From Bacteroidales bacterium (GTDB taxonomy: Bacteria; Bacteroidota; Bacteroidia; Bacteroidales; F082): 64,000 nt of DNA. Both the position numbers and the translations under genes were made by a program. The DNA is taken from NCBI GenBank assembly GCA_017395365.1, contig JAFPUN010000016.1, forward strand, positions 1 to 64,000, in the 5' to 3' direction. The notes below the pieces were generated by a model that had not been told where the DNA came from, made no database searches, and saw nothing but the letters and a program-made list of their open reading frames with translations. Shown in pieces: positions 41,961 through 49,228 of this stretch (within the stretch, counting starts at the first letter, position 1; each line of letters begins with the position of its first letter).

Positions 41961-42401
41961 ATGAAGAAAGCATTATTGTTTTTGGTGGCTTTGGCCGTCA
42001 TGGCGGTGGTTTTTGCCGCCTGTGGACCATCAACCAACAACCAGGCAAAGGTTGAAAAGTCCGAAGCTCAAGACGAAAAAGGCGTGGTGAAAGTGCTGTA
42101 TTTTCACGGAGCGCAACGCTGTGCCACTTGTGTCGCAATCGAGGAAAAGACCAAGGAGTTGCTTCAGGAGGCCTACGTCCAAGCGCAGCAGGACGGCAAG
42201 GTGAAGTTCTGCCCCATCGACTTCTCGGAATCCGAAGGCGAAGCCATCGCCGACAGTTATGAGGTTGCGTTCTCTTCGCTGCTGCTCGACAAGGACGGAA
42301 CTGTCGTGAACCTTACCGACATGGCTTTCCGCTATGCGCACTCGGAGCCTGAGACTTTCAAGGCGAACCTGATGGCTGAAATCGACAAATTGCTTGAGTA
42401 A
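41961..42401 (+). CDS. ArsF-like lipoprotein of nitrophenyl-arsenical metabolism
   Basis: 146 aa. Lipobox VVFAAC; thioredoxin-like periplasmic domain with LYFHGAQRCATCVAIE (CATC motif) and FSSLLLDKDG. Matches the ArsF family implicated in reduction of nitrophenyl arsenicals. It shares one base with the next start codon (TAATG), so translation is coupled to the permease gene. Confidence 0.82.
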   Translation: MKKALLFLVALAVMAVVFAACGPSTNNQAKVEKSEAQDEKGVVKVLYFHGAQRCATCVAIEEKTKELLQEAYVQAQQDGKVKFCPIDFSESEGEAIADSYEVAFSSLLLDKDGTVVNLTDMAFRYAHSEPETFKANLMAEIDKLLE

Positions 42402-43108
42402 TGGAATTCCTGCAACAGCTTCTCGATAACAGCAGTCTGCCCATCGTCACTGCTTTCCTGCTCGGCTTGATTACCGCCATCAGTCCCTGCCCCTTGGCGA
42501 CCAACATCGCCGCCATCGGCTATATCAGCAAAGACATTGAAAGCCAGAAACGCATTTTCGTGAAGGGCTTGCTTTACACCTTGGGGCGTATCATTGCCTA
42601 TACTGTTCTGGGTATCATCCTATTGGCCATACTCAAAGGTGGCAGTAGTTTGTTTGGCATTCAGAAGTTCATCGCCAAATACGGCGAGATGCTCATTGGC
42701 CCCATACTCTTGCTCTTTGGCCTTTATTTGCTGTTTGGCAACCGCCTCAACTTGCCTTCGTTTGGCTTCAAGGGCAACGGCGAGGGCTTGGCGAAGAAAG
42801 GCGGTTGGGGTGCCCTGCTGTTGGGACTGCTCTTCGCCTTGGCGTTCTGCCCCTCCAGCGCCATCTTCTACTTCGGGATGCTCATCCCCTTGGCGGCATC
42901 GACTACCGCAGGATGGCTTCTCACTGTTGTCTTTGCCATCGCCACGGCCTTGCCCGTCATCGTCGTGGCCTGGATTCTGGCGTTCAGCACCAACAGCATC
43001 GGACGGTTCTACAACAAGATGAACACTATCCAAAAGTGGTTCAACTGGATTGTAGGCGGTCTGTTTGTGGCCATCGGCCTCTATTATTGCATCATCGTTT
43101 TCTTTTAA
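42401..43108 (+). CDS. ArsG-like CcdA-type membrane protein
   Basis: 235 aa with six or more TM helices: AISPCPLATNIAAIGYISKD at the first conserved Cys-Pro, LYTLGRIIAYTVLGIIL and LAFCPSSAIFYFGMLIPLA at the second. This is the CcdA/DsbD fold; the ArsG subgroup is reported to export trivalent aromatic arsenicals. It could also pass electrons to the ArsF CATC motif. Sits between ArsF and an ArsP-like permease. Confidence 0.82.
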   Translation: MEFLQQLLDNSSLPIVTAFLLGLITAISPCPLATNIAAIGYISKDIESQKRIFVKGLLYTLGRIIAYTVLGIILLAILKGGSSLFGIQKFIAKYGEMLIGPILLLFGLYLLFGNRLNLPSFGFKGNGEGLAKKGGWGALLLGLLFALAFCPSSAIFYFGMLIPLAASTTAGWLLTVVFAIATALPVIVVAWILAFSTNSIGRFYNKMNTIQKWFNWIVGGLFVAIGLYYCIIVFF

Positions 43109-43126
43109 TCAATCACTCATACCATT

Positions 43127-44095
43127 ATGATTCAACAATTTGCGGATTGGCTTATCTACAGCCTCATCGGGCTTGACAGTGCCTCGCGTTTGGGCAGCGC
43201 GCTCAATTTCTTCGTCTATGACAGCATCAAGATTCTGCTGTTGCTGTTTCTCATCAGTGCCGTGATGGGTGTCATCAACGCCTATCTGCCCATCGACAGG
43301 TTGCGGAACTATTTGCAGACGCACAAGATGTTCGGTTTGCAATACCTTCTGGCGGCTGGGTTCGGTGCCATCACGCCGTTTTGCTCGTGCAGCAGCATCC
43401 CGCTGTTTATCGGCTTCGTGAAGGGTGGCATCCCCTTGGGCGTAACCTTCTCGTTTCTCATCACTTCGCCGTTGGTCAACGAGGTGGCGGTGGCGATGTT
43501 CCTTGGGACTTTCGGCTTGAAGGTGACGCTGATATATGTAGCTTCAGGCATCCTCCTAGGTGTCATCGGCGGTGTTGTTTTGAGCCGTTTCCGCTTGGAG
43601 CGTTGGCTCAGTCCGTGGGTGCTGGAACTTCAGAAGCAAAGCATGGTCGAGACGGAAAAATGGGAGGCCGAAAAGGTCAGTTTTTGGAAAAGGCTGCCTG
43701 GTATCGTCAAGGACTCATGGGGCATCGTGAAAGGCGTGCTGATCTATGTCTTCATTGGCATCGGAATAGGTGCCGCCATGCATGGTTATGTGCCGGAGGG
43801 TTTCTTCCAGGAGCATCTTTCGGGCGGTCACTGGTGGGAGGTTCCGTTGGCGGTGATTCTAGCCGTTCCGATGTACAGCAACGCCGCTGGCATCATCCCC
43901 GTCATCGAGGTATTTGTGCAGAAAGGCGTGGCGTTAGGCACTTCTATAGCCTTTATGATGGCCGTAGTGGGTCTTTCAATACCCGAGGCCACCATGCTGA
44001 AAAAGGCGATGACTTGGAAGCTCATCGGCGTGTTTTTCGGCACGGTGACGCTGTTCATCATCCTCAGCGGTTGGCTGTTCAATGTGTTTTTGTAG
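43127..44095 (+). CDS. ArsP-like permease (DUF318)
   Basis: 322 aa, eight or more TM helices. ITPFCSCSSIPLFIGFVKGG and TFSFLITSPLVNEVAVAM are the PF03773 permease core; the Cys pair matches that needed for trivalent organoarsenical export in ArsP. A cytosolic loop (EKWEAEKVSFWKRLPG) splits the two halves. The TAG stop is the first three bases of the right 44-bp direct repeat. No arsA, arsB or arsC is in the window. Confidence 0.85.
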   Translation: MIQQFADWLIYSLIGLDSASRLGSALNFFVYDSIKILLLLFLISAVMGVINAYLPIDRLRNYLQTHKMFGLQYLLAAGFGAITPFCSCSSIPLFIGFVKGGIPLGVTFSFLITSPLVNEVAVAMFLGTFGLKVTLIYVASGILLGVIGGVVLSRFRLERWLSPWVLELQKQSMVETEKWEAEKVSFWKRLPGIVKDSWGIVKGVLIYVFIGIGIGAAMHGYVPEGFFQEHLSGGHWWEVPLAVILAVPMYSNAAGIIPVIEVFVQKGVALGTSIAFMMAVVGLSIPEATMLKKAMTWKLIGVFFGTVTLFIILSGWLFNVFL

Positions 44096-44136
44096 GGGCT
44101 TGGCTTTTTTAAGCACCGTACCCATAGAAGGACACA
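44093..44136. repeat. 44-bp direct repeat, right copy
   Basis: 43 of 44 bases match 41131-41174 (difference at 44119). It begins at the stop codon of the permease gene. Confidence 0.9.
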
Positions 44137-44160
44137 TTAAGCCGTTAACGACATTTTTAC

Positions 44161-44168
44161 TACCTTTG
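44161..44168 (+). promoter_or_regulatory. TAnnTTTG promoter
   Basis: TACCTTTG, 16 nt before the ABM lipoprotein gene. Confidence 0.7.
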
Positions 44169-44184
44169 CAGCAAATACTTTGAA

Positions 44185-44586
44185 ATGAAACATATTGTCA
44201 TAACCATCCTGGCAGCCGTTCTAATGACCGGATGCTGTGGGAACAAACAAGAGAAAGATATGCCAATTACCGTAAATATCAGATACACGGGCGCGAATGG
44301 AAACGCCTTGAAGTTTGCCGAGGAGATGATGGCCAGCGGCACTGTCGATGCCATTAGAGCCGAGGAAGGAAATCTTCGGTACGAGTATTTCCAGTCGTTG
44401 GATGATCTAGAGACCATCCTGCTCATTGACAGCTGGGCCAATCAGGAAGCCATAGATAAGCATCATGCCACGCCCATGATGGCGACCATTGCTGCGCTTC
44501 GTGAGAAATATGACCTTCACATGACCGTTGAACGTTACACGAACGTCGATACACCAGAAACAGAGAATCGGTTTATCAGGAAATAA
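44185..44586 (+). CDS. ABM-domain lipoprotein, putative quinol monooxygenase
   Basis: 133 aa. Lipobox VLMTGC; antibiotic-biosynthesis-monooxygenase ferredoxin-like fold with VNIRYTGANGNALKFAEEM, EEGNLRYEYFQS and HHATPMMATI. The family includes YgiN-type quinol monooxygenases and heme-related proteins; an exported lipid-anchored form is less usual. It has its own promoter and terminator. Substrate not evident. Confidence 0.8.
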   Translation: MKHIVITILAAVLMTGCCGNKQEKDMPITVNIRYTGANGNALKFAEEMMASGTVDAIRAEEGNLRYEYFQSLDDLETILLIDSWANQEAIDKHHATPMMATIAALREKYDLHMTVERYTNVDTPETENRFIRK

Positions 44587-44609
44587 ACTGACTTCAAATA
44601 ACAGCACAG

Positions 44610-44638
44610 AAACGCGGCCTTCGGGCTGCGTTTTTTTT
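44610..44638 (+). terminator. UUCG-loop terminator
   Basis: AACGCGGCC-ttcg-GGCTGCGTT followed by a T-run. Confidence 0.9.
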
Positions 44639-44639
44639 A

Positions 44640-45540
44640 GGGTGGCGGCGGGGTTAGATGGCGGTACGAGCGAGGCTTGCCGAGCGATACTTTCCAAATG
44701 CTAAAATTAGGGTGGTTGGTGGGGTTTGATGGTGGTTGGCCAGAGCGAAGCGTCAGCGGAGCGACATGACCAGTTTGCGGGTCAAGCCCGCAATGACACG
44801 GGGTGGTTGGTCGGGGGTGACGGCGGCACGGCCTGTGGGCTGGAAAAACCGAGGGGGAAAAGCGCCTGCGGCCTACTTACGCGGGAGTTTCAGCAGAACG
44901 ACAAACACTGCGCCCAAGAACTACGACTGCGATGAGAACGACTGCGCCCCGTCGCGCCAGGGAGCCCGACCCGCCCGACAGATGCCGCGCACGGTTTCAA
45001 TCCGAAGCGGCGGCGGGCGTGCCTTTTGCGGCGGCGCGTCCCGAAGAGGCAGGCACCAGTATGGCCATTGCGGGATGAGGTGGCAACGATGAGGGCGCGA
45101 AACACGATGCGCTTTAGCGCTCCGACAAGGGAACCGCCGGGCGGGCGACCCAGCAGGGGCGCAAAACTAAAGGGGCGCGGCTGCACCCGACAGAAAGATG
45201 CGGCCTTCAGGACGCTCCGCTTAGGGGGTACGGGGGCGGCCAAGGAAGCCCCGAGCGAGCAAGGAGCCACGAAAGCGGCTGGCCTTGGAGCCGAAGACGC
45301 TCGTCTGGAGCCGCGCCAGTGGAGCGCAGCGGAACGCTTGTCGCGGGACAGACGAAGGAAGCGGCGGTGTTGCGCAAGGCCGCCAACAGAAAAAAGCGCA
45401 CGAAGCTCAGCATTTTTTCTATTGGCGCTCGTTATAGCCTTGCGCACACCAAGGCAGGCGCAAGAAGCGGCGACGCAGGGAACACCGATTTCCCCCTCGG
45501 TTTTTATTGCGTTGGATGTGCGGTGGGCATCATCTGTTTT
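44640..45540. other. GC-rich gene-free stretch
   Basis: About 900 bp with visibly higher GC than neighbours. Long frames exist on both strands but are Arg/Ala/Gly-rich, overlap each other and resemble no family. It contains TTGCGGG-tcaag-CCCGCAA followed by TGAC (44775-44797), a common dispersed palindrome. I see no gene here. Confidence 0.6.
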
Positions 45541-45542
45541 TG

Positions 45543-45550
45543 TACCTTTG
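45543..45550 (+). promoter_or_regulatory. TAnnTTTG promoter
   Basis: TACCTTTG, 22 nt before the MBL-fold gene. Confidence 0.7.
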
Positions 45551-45572
45551 TCGGCGTTACCAACAATGGCCA

Positions 45573-46283
45573 ATGATCTACAACCTCGGTAATAGGGTCG
45601 TCAACAACTACCTCGTCAGTTTGGACAAGGGTGGATATATCCTGATCGATACTGGATATGCCGACGGCTTCGAGGGGTTCACGAAGAAGCTGGAAGAGAC
45701 TGGTGTCGCACCAAAGGAAATCAAGTTTGTGTTTCTGACCCATGCCCACGATGACCATGCCGGATTCCTGAATGACGTGTTGGCCATCACGGATGCCAAG
45801 GTGATTCTTCACCCTATGGCCATCGACAGGTTGCATCGGGGTCAGAACTCGTTTCAAGGTGGATGCTCCAGCCGTCAGGCGTGGCTGTTCTGCCAGATCC
45901 TGGCACTCTTCGGCAAAGGCGAGCATAAATATCCACCGATTAAGGAGGCGTATCTGTCGCGGCTCATCTCCATTGATTCCGATGCGTTCAAGGCCTTGGC
46001 CTTGCCGTTCGAGGTCGTCAGGACTCCTGGGCATACGGCAGACCATATCTCAATGTTGAAGGATGGCATCCTGTTTTGTGGCGATGCCGCCATGAACAAC
46101 TTCCCCAGTGTCAAGCGCACCATCATCTGGATTGAGAGCTTGGAGCAATACAAGCAGTCGTGGGAAAAGATGATTGCGCTCAATGCCCAGATGATTTACC
46201 CATCACATGGTAAGCCGTTTCCGACAACAGACTTGGTGAAATACCAAAGCTATTTGGACGGCATAAGGCTTTACTCCCTGTAG
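45573..46283 (+). CDS. MBL-fold metallohydrolase
   Basis: 236 aa. Metal motif LTHAHDDHAG with H57, H59, D61 and H62; further ligands in VVRTPGHTADH and LFCGDAAMN; YPSHGKPF near the end. Cytosolic glyoxalase-II/lactonase-like hydrolase; substrate unknown. The frame extends to 45507, but the ATG at 45573 follows the promoter and starts MIYNLGNRVVNNYLV like the family. It lies as an island between two GC-rich gene-free stretches. Confidence 0.88.
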   Translation: MIYNLGNRVVNNYLVSLDKGGYILIDTGYADGFEGFTKKLEETGVAPKEIKFVFLTHAHDDHAGFLNDVLAITDAKVILHPMAIDRLHRGQNSFQGGCSSRQAWLFCQILALFGKGEHKYPPIKEAYLSRLISIDSDAFKALALPFEVVRTPGHTADHISMLKDGILFCGDAAMNNFPSVKRTIIWIESLEQYKQSWEKMIALNAQMIYPSHGKPFPTTDLVKYQSYLDGIRLYSL

Positions 46284-46399
46284 GAGTTAGCCGCTGGCGG
46301 GGTTTTTTGCCCGGTTAAAGCTTCAGTTGTGGGTAAGGCGCGACGGCCTTTCATTAGATTTCCTTAGAAGTAATGGCTTACAAATGATGTGTGGCCGCA

Positions 46400-46655
46400 C
46401 TGGGCATGTGTCGTTAGCGGGCCAATGGCCAAAAGAAAAAAAGATGAAGCAGCCATCCGCTAACGACTCTTGCCCAGGGCGATTGAGAAGTAAAGGCTGG
46501 CCGTCGCGCGGGCTGGGCGGCATTACTGACGGGCAAAAAGTTGGCACGAGGAACGAAGGGACAACTTTTTGAACGGCAGCAGTGCCGAACAGCATTGGGC
46601 TGGCAGAGTTAAAGCCCAAGCATTGCAAAAACCGTGACAGCGGCGGCTTGGTAAG
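46400..46655. other. consecutive hairpins, structured non-coding DNA
   Basis: Three nested inverted repeats in a row: CTGGGCA...TCGTTAGCGG with its complement (46400-46420/46456-46476, 19 of 21 paired), CGGCA...CAAAAAGTTG with its complement (46518-46587), and TTGGGCT/AGCCCAA (46595-46619). No coding frame explains this conservation of pairing. Confidence 0.7.
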
Positions 46656-46670
46656 TTGGTGCTAAATTAT

Positions 46671-46808
46671 TCAAGTCTTAACGGTCAATTTCGGGTTGGC
46701 TATCTGGTCATTTGCTTTTATCAAATTATAGATAAGCAATTGACGTTCAGTAAGTTCTTTTAGGACATCTTTCAGGTCATCCGTGTCCTTTTGAGATTTC
46801 TTGAAAGA
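46671..46808 (-). pseudogene. 3' remnant of an AlbA/HTH-type ATP-binding regulator
   Basis: About 45 codons ending ELTERQLLIYNLIKANDQIA then a short tail and stop. This resembles the C-terminal winged-helix segment (KELTERQ..IYNLIKAN) of putative DNA-binding AlbA-domain proteins. It is less GC-rich than its surroundings and lacks everything upstream. Probably a decayed gene end. Confidence 0.4.
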
Positions 46809-47414
46809 CAAGCAATGCTTATGTTTACGGTAGTGGCCTACCCTACGGGGTGCGGCTGCTGGTATTGGCCGCGTAGGTGAGCGGAATAGGCGTTTTGTGG
46901 GTGAGAGACGGCGCGACCGACTACGGCACAACAAGCCTTTCTTTTCGTGTAGCCTTTCGGCGATGGTGTTGCTGGTGCGGTTGGGCGACCTGACGACGGA
47001 CTGTAGCGGAGCGAGCAGACGACAGCGGAGTTTACGGAGCCGTCGTCTGCCCGTCGGAGCGAAAGGTAGTTGTCAGGCCGCGAAGGGCTGGACACTCACG
47101 ATGAAGCTGAGGGCGCTTCGTTTGCGGAGGTGAAAACGCCCATGGAGCGACCGAAGCGGCGAATGGCAGCAGCAGGCCTTGTGCGGCTGACGGGATGAAC
47201 ACGATGTGGAGCCACCTAAGCGATGCGAGCAGGCGAAGGGGACGGCAGCGCGGAGAGGCGTTAATGGAGCGGAGGCCACAATGAGGCACGAATCGTGGCC
47301 GTAGCGGAATGGTAGCCCGTAGCACTGACGGCCACAAGACAAACGCTTCGCTGGGGGCGGAACACCTTGGCGGGGCATGGGATTAGCGGAACACCTTGAC
47401 GGGGATTGGTGGAG
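46809..47414. other. GC-rich gene-free stretch
   Basis: About 600 bp with the same character as 44640-45540: long, compositionally biased frames on both strands and no recognisable family. A GGCGGAACACCTTG/GCGGAACACCTTGACGG near-repeat lies at its right end. I see no gene here. Confidence 0.55.
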
Positions 47415-48539
47415 TTACATCAATTCCATGAGGTCTTTGGCTGCAGGAAGAATGCCTTGGTATTCCTTGGGTAGTTCAGAAGATGTTTTGTATGTGGCCA
47501 CACCCATAGGTTTATTGATGTCACGAAAAGCAAATTCCACTGTTTTAGTGTTTTTGTCTTTGCAGAGGATGATTCCTATGGATGGGTTCTCGTTGGGCAG
47601 TTTCACATATTCATCGAGAGCGGACAGATAGAAATTGAGTTTGCCAGCGTATTCCGGTTTGAACTCACCTTTCTTCAACTCGATAGCCACCAAGGACTGG
47701 AGCCGACGGTTAAAGAACAGCAAGTCGATGAAATACTCCTTTTCTGCGACCATGATTCGATATTGGTTGCCCATGAAGGAGAAGTCGCTTCCCAAGGCCA
47801 TTATGAAATTCTTGATGTTGTGGACGATTTGCTGTTCAAGCACTCTTTCGTCAAATTCATCAGGATCCTCTATATTGACAAAATCAAGAAAATACTCGTC
47901 TTTGAATGATTGCAGTGCCCGTTTACGCAAATCAGCTTTGGGTATGGTTAATTCAAAGTTGTTGGGTATGGAGGCCTGCTTGTCGTACAGACCATCTTTG
48001 AGGTAGTAAATCAACTTGTCTTTACTCCAAAAGCCAGAAGCGCATTTCTCAATATAGAACATCCGTTGGTCAAAGTCCTTGACTTTAGCGAGTATCTCGG
48101 AATGGTGAGAGAATCCCACAGAAAGAAAAGATTCCATCATTTCGTGGCTCAATTCGTCCGCCACCAGCGGACGAATTATAATGTGGTTGGCGTTTCCCAC
48201 AGGAATGACAGTCTCGGACAAATCGTCCGCCGCCAGCGGACGATTATCGAACAAGGGTTGCCAGGCTTCATAAAAAAGGCGCATACGTTTGATGTTGGTC
48301 TCGGAGAATCCCCTTAGACCAGGGAGTTCTTGTTGCAGCAATTCAGAGATGGTGCCTATGGCATTAGCGCCCCATGAAGCCGCACGACTTTGTTCTGAAA
48401 TGTAGCCTCCGATGGCATAATACAAAGCCAGGACTTCCCTATTCACCAAACGCGCAGCCTTGTAACGGCTTTCCAAAATGGCTTCCTTGATTGCCTTAAC
48501 CGCCAGAAAATATGATGGAGTCAATTGATTCTGTTCCAT
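47415..48539 (-). CDS. YhcG/DUF1016-type PDDEXK nuclease
   Basis: 374 aa. N-terminal DUF1016 helical domain (AARLVNREVLALYYAIGGYI, LRGFSETNIKRMRLFYEAW) and C-terminal PD-(D/E)XK nuclease domain (EKEYFIDLLFFNRRLQSLVA, IELKKGEFKPEYAGKLNFYL). YhcG-type nucleases often lie by restriction systems or mobile DNA. Two hairpin repeats interrupt the linker and encode RPLAADDLSE and RPLVADELSH. Start MEQNQ at 48539 gives a ~20-nt leader; an ATG at 48557 lies only 8 nt from the -7 box and is possible. Confidence 0.88.
   Translation of the reverse strand: MEQNQLTPSYFLAVKAIKEAILESRYKAARLVNREVLALYYAIGGYISEQSRAASWGANAIGTISELLQQELPGLRGFSETNIKRMRLFYEAWQPLFDNRPLAADDLSETVIPVGNANHIIIRPLVADELSHEMMESFLSVGFSHHSEILAKVKDFDQRMFYIEKCASGFWSKDKLIYYLKDGLYDKQASIPNNFELTIPKADLRKRALQSFKDEYFLDFVNIEDPDEFDERVLEQQIVHNIKNFIMALGSDFSFMGNQYRIMVAEKEYFIDLLFFNRRLQSLVAIELKKGEFKPEYAGKLNFYLSALDEYVKLPNENPSIGIILCKDKNTKTVEFAFRDINKPMGVATYKTSSELPKEYQGILPAAKDLMELM
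48151..48245. repeat. two GTCCGC/GCGGAC hairpins inside the YhcG gene
   Basis: ATTCGTCCGC-cacca-GCGGACGAAT (48152-48176) and AATCGTCCGC-cgcca-GCGGACGATT (48221-48245). Both keep the frame. Confidence 0.9.
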
Positions 48540-48565
48540 GATTCGATTGCTTGTCATTCAGGCGA

Positions 48566-48573
48566 CAAATATA
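48566..48573 (-). promoter_or_regulatory. TAnnTTTG promoter of the YhcG-type gene
   Basis: TATATTTG on the minus strand. Confidence 0.55.
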
Positions 48574-48672
48574 GGAAAAGAATTTGGAAGGCTTGATGAT
48601 AAGCGTCTATAATCTTGTAAAAGGCTATAGAACGGGATGCGTGCTATCGTGCTAACGACCGCAATAGTGATG

Positions 48673-49111
48673 TTATGCTACCATTAGAATTGCGGCGAGG
48701 GATGCGAGGCCTTCGGAGAGGTGGCGAAGCCAGTGGCCATCGGTGAGTTTGTGCTCAACGATATAGTCGCGGAGGCGGGTGCGCCACTCCTTGTTTTGGA
48801 GCAGCACCCAGAGATCTTCGTCGAAGAAGGCGCAGGTGACGTTTTCCTTCAGCCAGGCTTTTGAAGGGGTCGTGCTCTTGTCTTCTTTCGCTTTGAGCTG
48901 GAGGTGCCAGAAACCATCGGTGGACAGGTGCCAGAAGGGATTGGCGATGTCTGTCGGCTTGTCGAACTGGGATTGGCGTGTGTACTGGCGCATCAGCGAA
49001 AGATAATGCTCTTCGAGCCATTCATTCAGCGCGAAGCGGTTGTTGGTGAACACACCCGAATCTATACCATCAATCAGCGCAAGCATCAGGACGGGCTTGG
49101 CCACGATGACC
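48673..49111 (-). pseudogene. 3' part of an IS66-interrupted restriction-type gene
   Basis: Removing the insertion sequence and one target copy joins this piece in frame to 51711-51805 and gives a 177-aa protein. Features are IVAKPVLMLALIDGIDSGVF, ANPFWHLSTDGFWHLQLKAK and DLWVLLQNKEWRTRLRDYIV. The K-P-LMLALIDGI and PFWHL..DGFWHL pattern resembles the N-terminal region of HNH-type restriction endonucleases that carry sulfur-binding domains. No catalytic motif is visible, so it may be a DNA-recognition subunit. Its own short ATG within the insertion end is an artefact. Confidence 0.75.
49104..49111. repeat. target-site duplication, left
   Basis: CGATGACC directly flanks the IS66 terminus; an identical copy is at 51703-51710. 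Confidence 0.95.
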
Positions 49112-49228
49112 GTAAGCATTCGACGAACTACAGGTAGTTGAACCTTTATATTGCACCAACAGCGACTGTAACTTGAACTGAAGTTGTAGTCGCTGTTGCT
49201 ATTGTTGCACCTATTTGCTGTACCTATA

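Noticed and set aside
45507-45572. Longer N-terminus of the MBL-fold protein
   Set aside because: It would include the -7 box and adds a non-family, hydrophobic segment.
44736-45592. Long frames in the GC-rich stretch (both strands)
   Set aside because: Overlapping Arg/Ala-rich frames with no family resemblance and no promoter placement.
46410-46467. Integron attC site
   Set aside because: GTTAGCGG/CCGCTAAC is inside the stem rather than at its outer ends and does not fit GTTRRRY/RYYYAAC; no integron integrase seen.
46838-47378. Cys/Ser/Arg-rich frames on the minus strand
   Set aside because: Compositional artefacts of GC-rich DNA; several overlap each other.
49100-49119. Start codon of the 148-aa frame at 49119
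   Set aside because: It lies inside the IS66 terminal repeat; the gene really starts at 51805.
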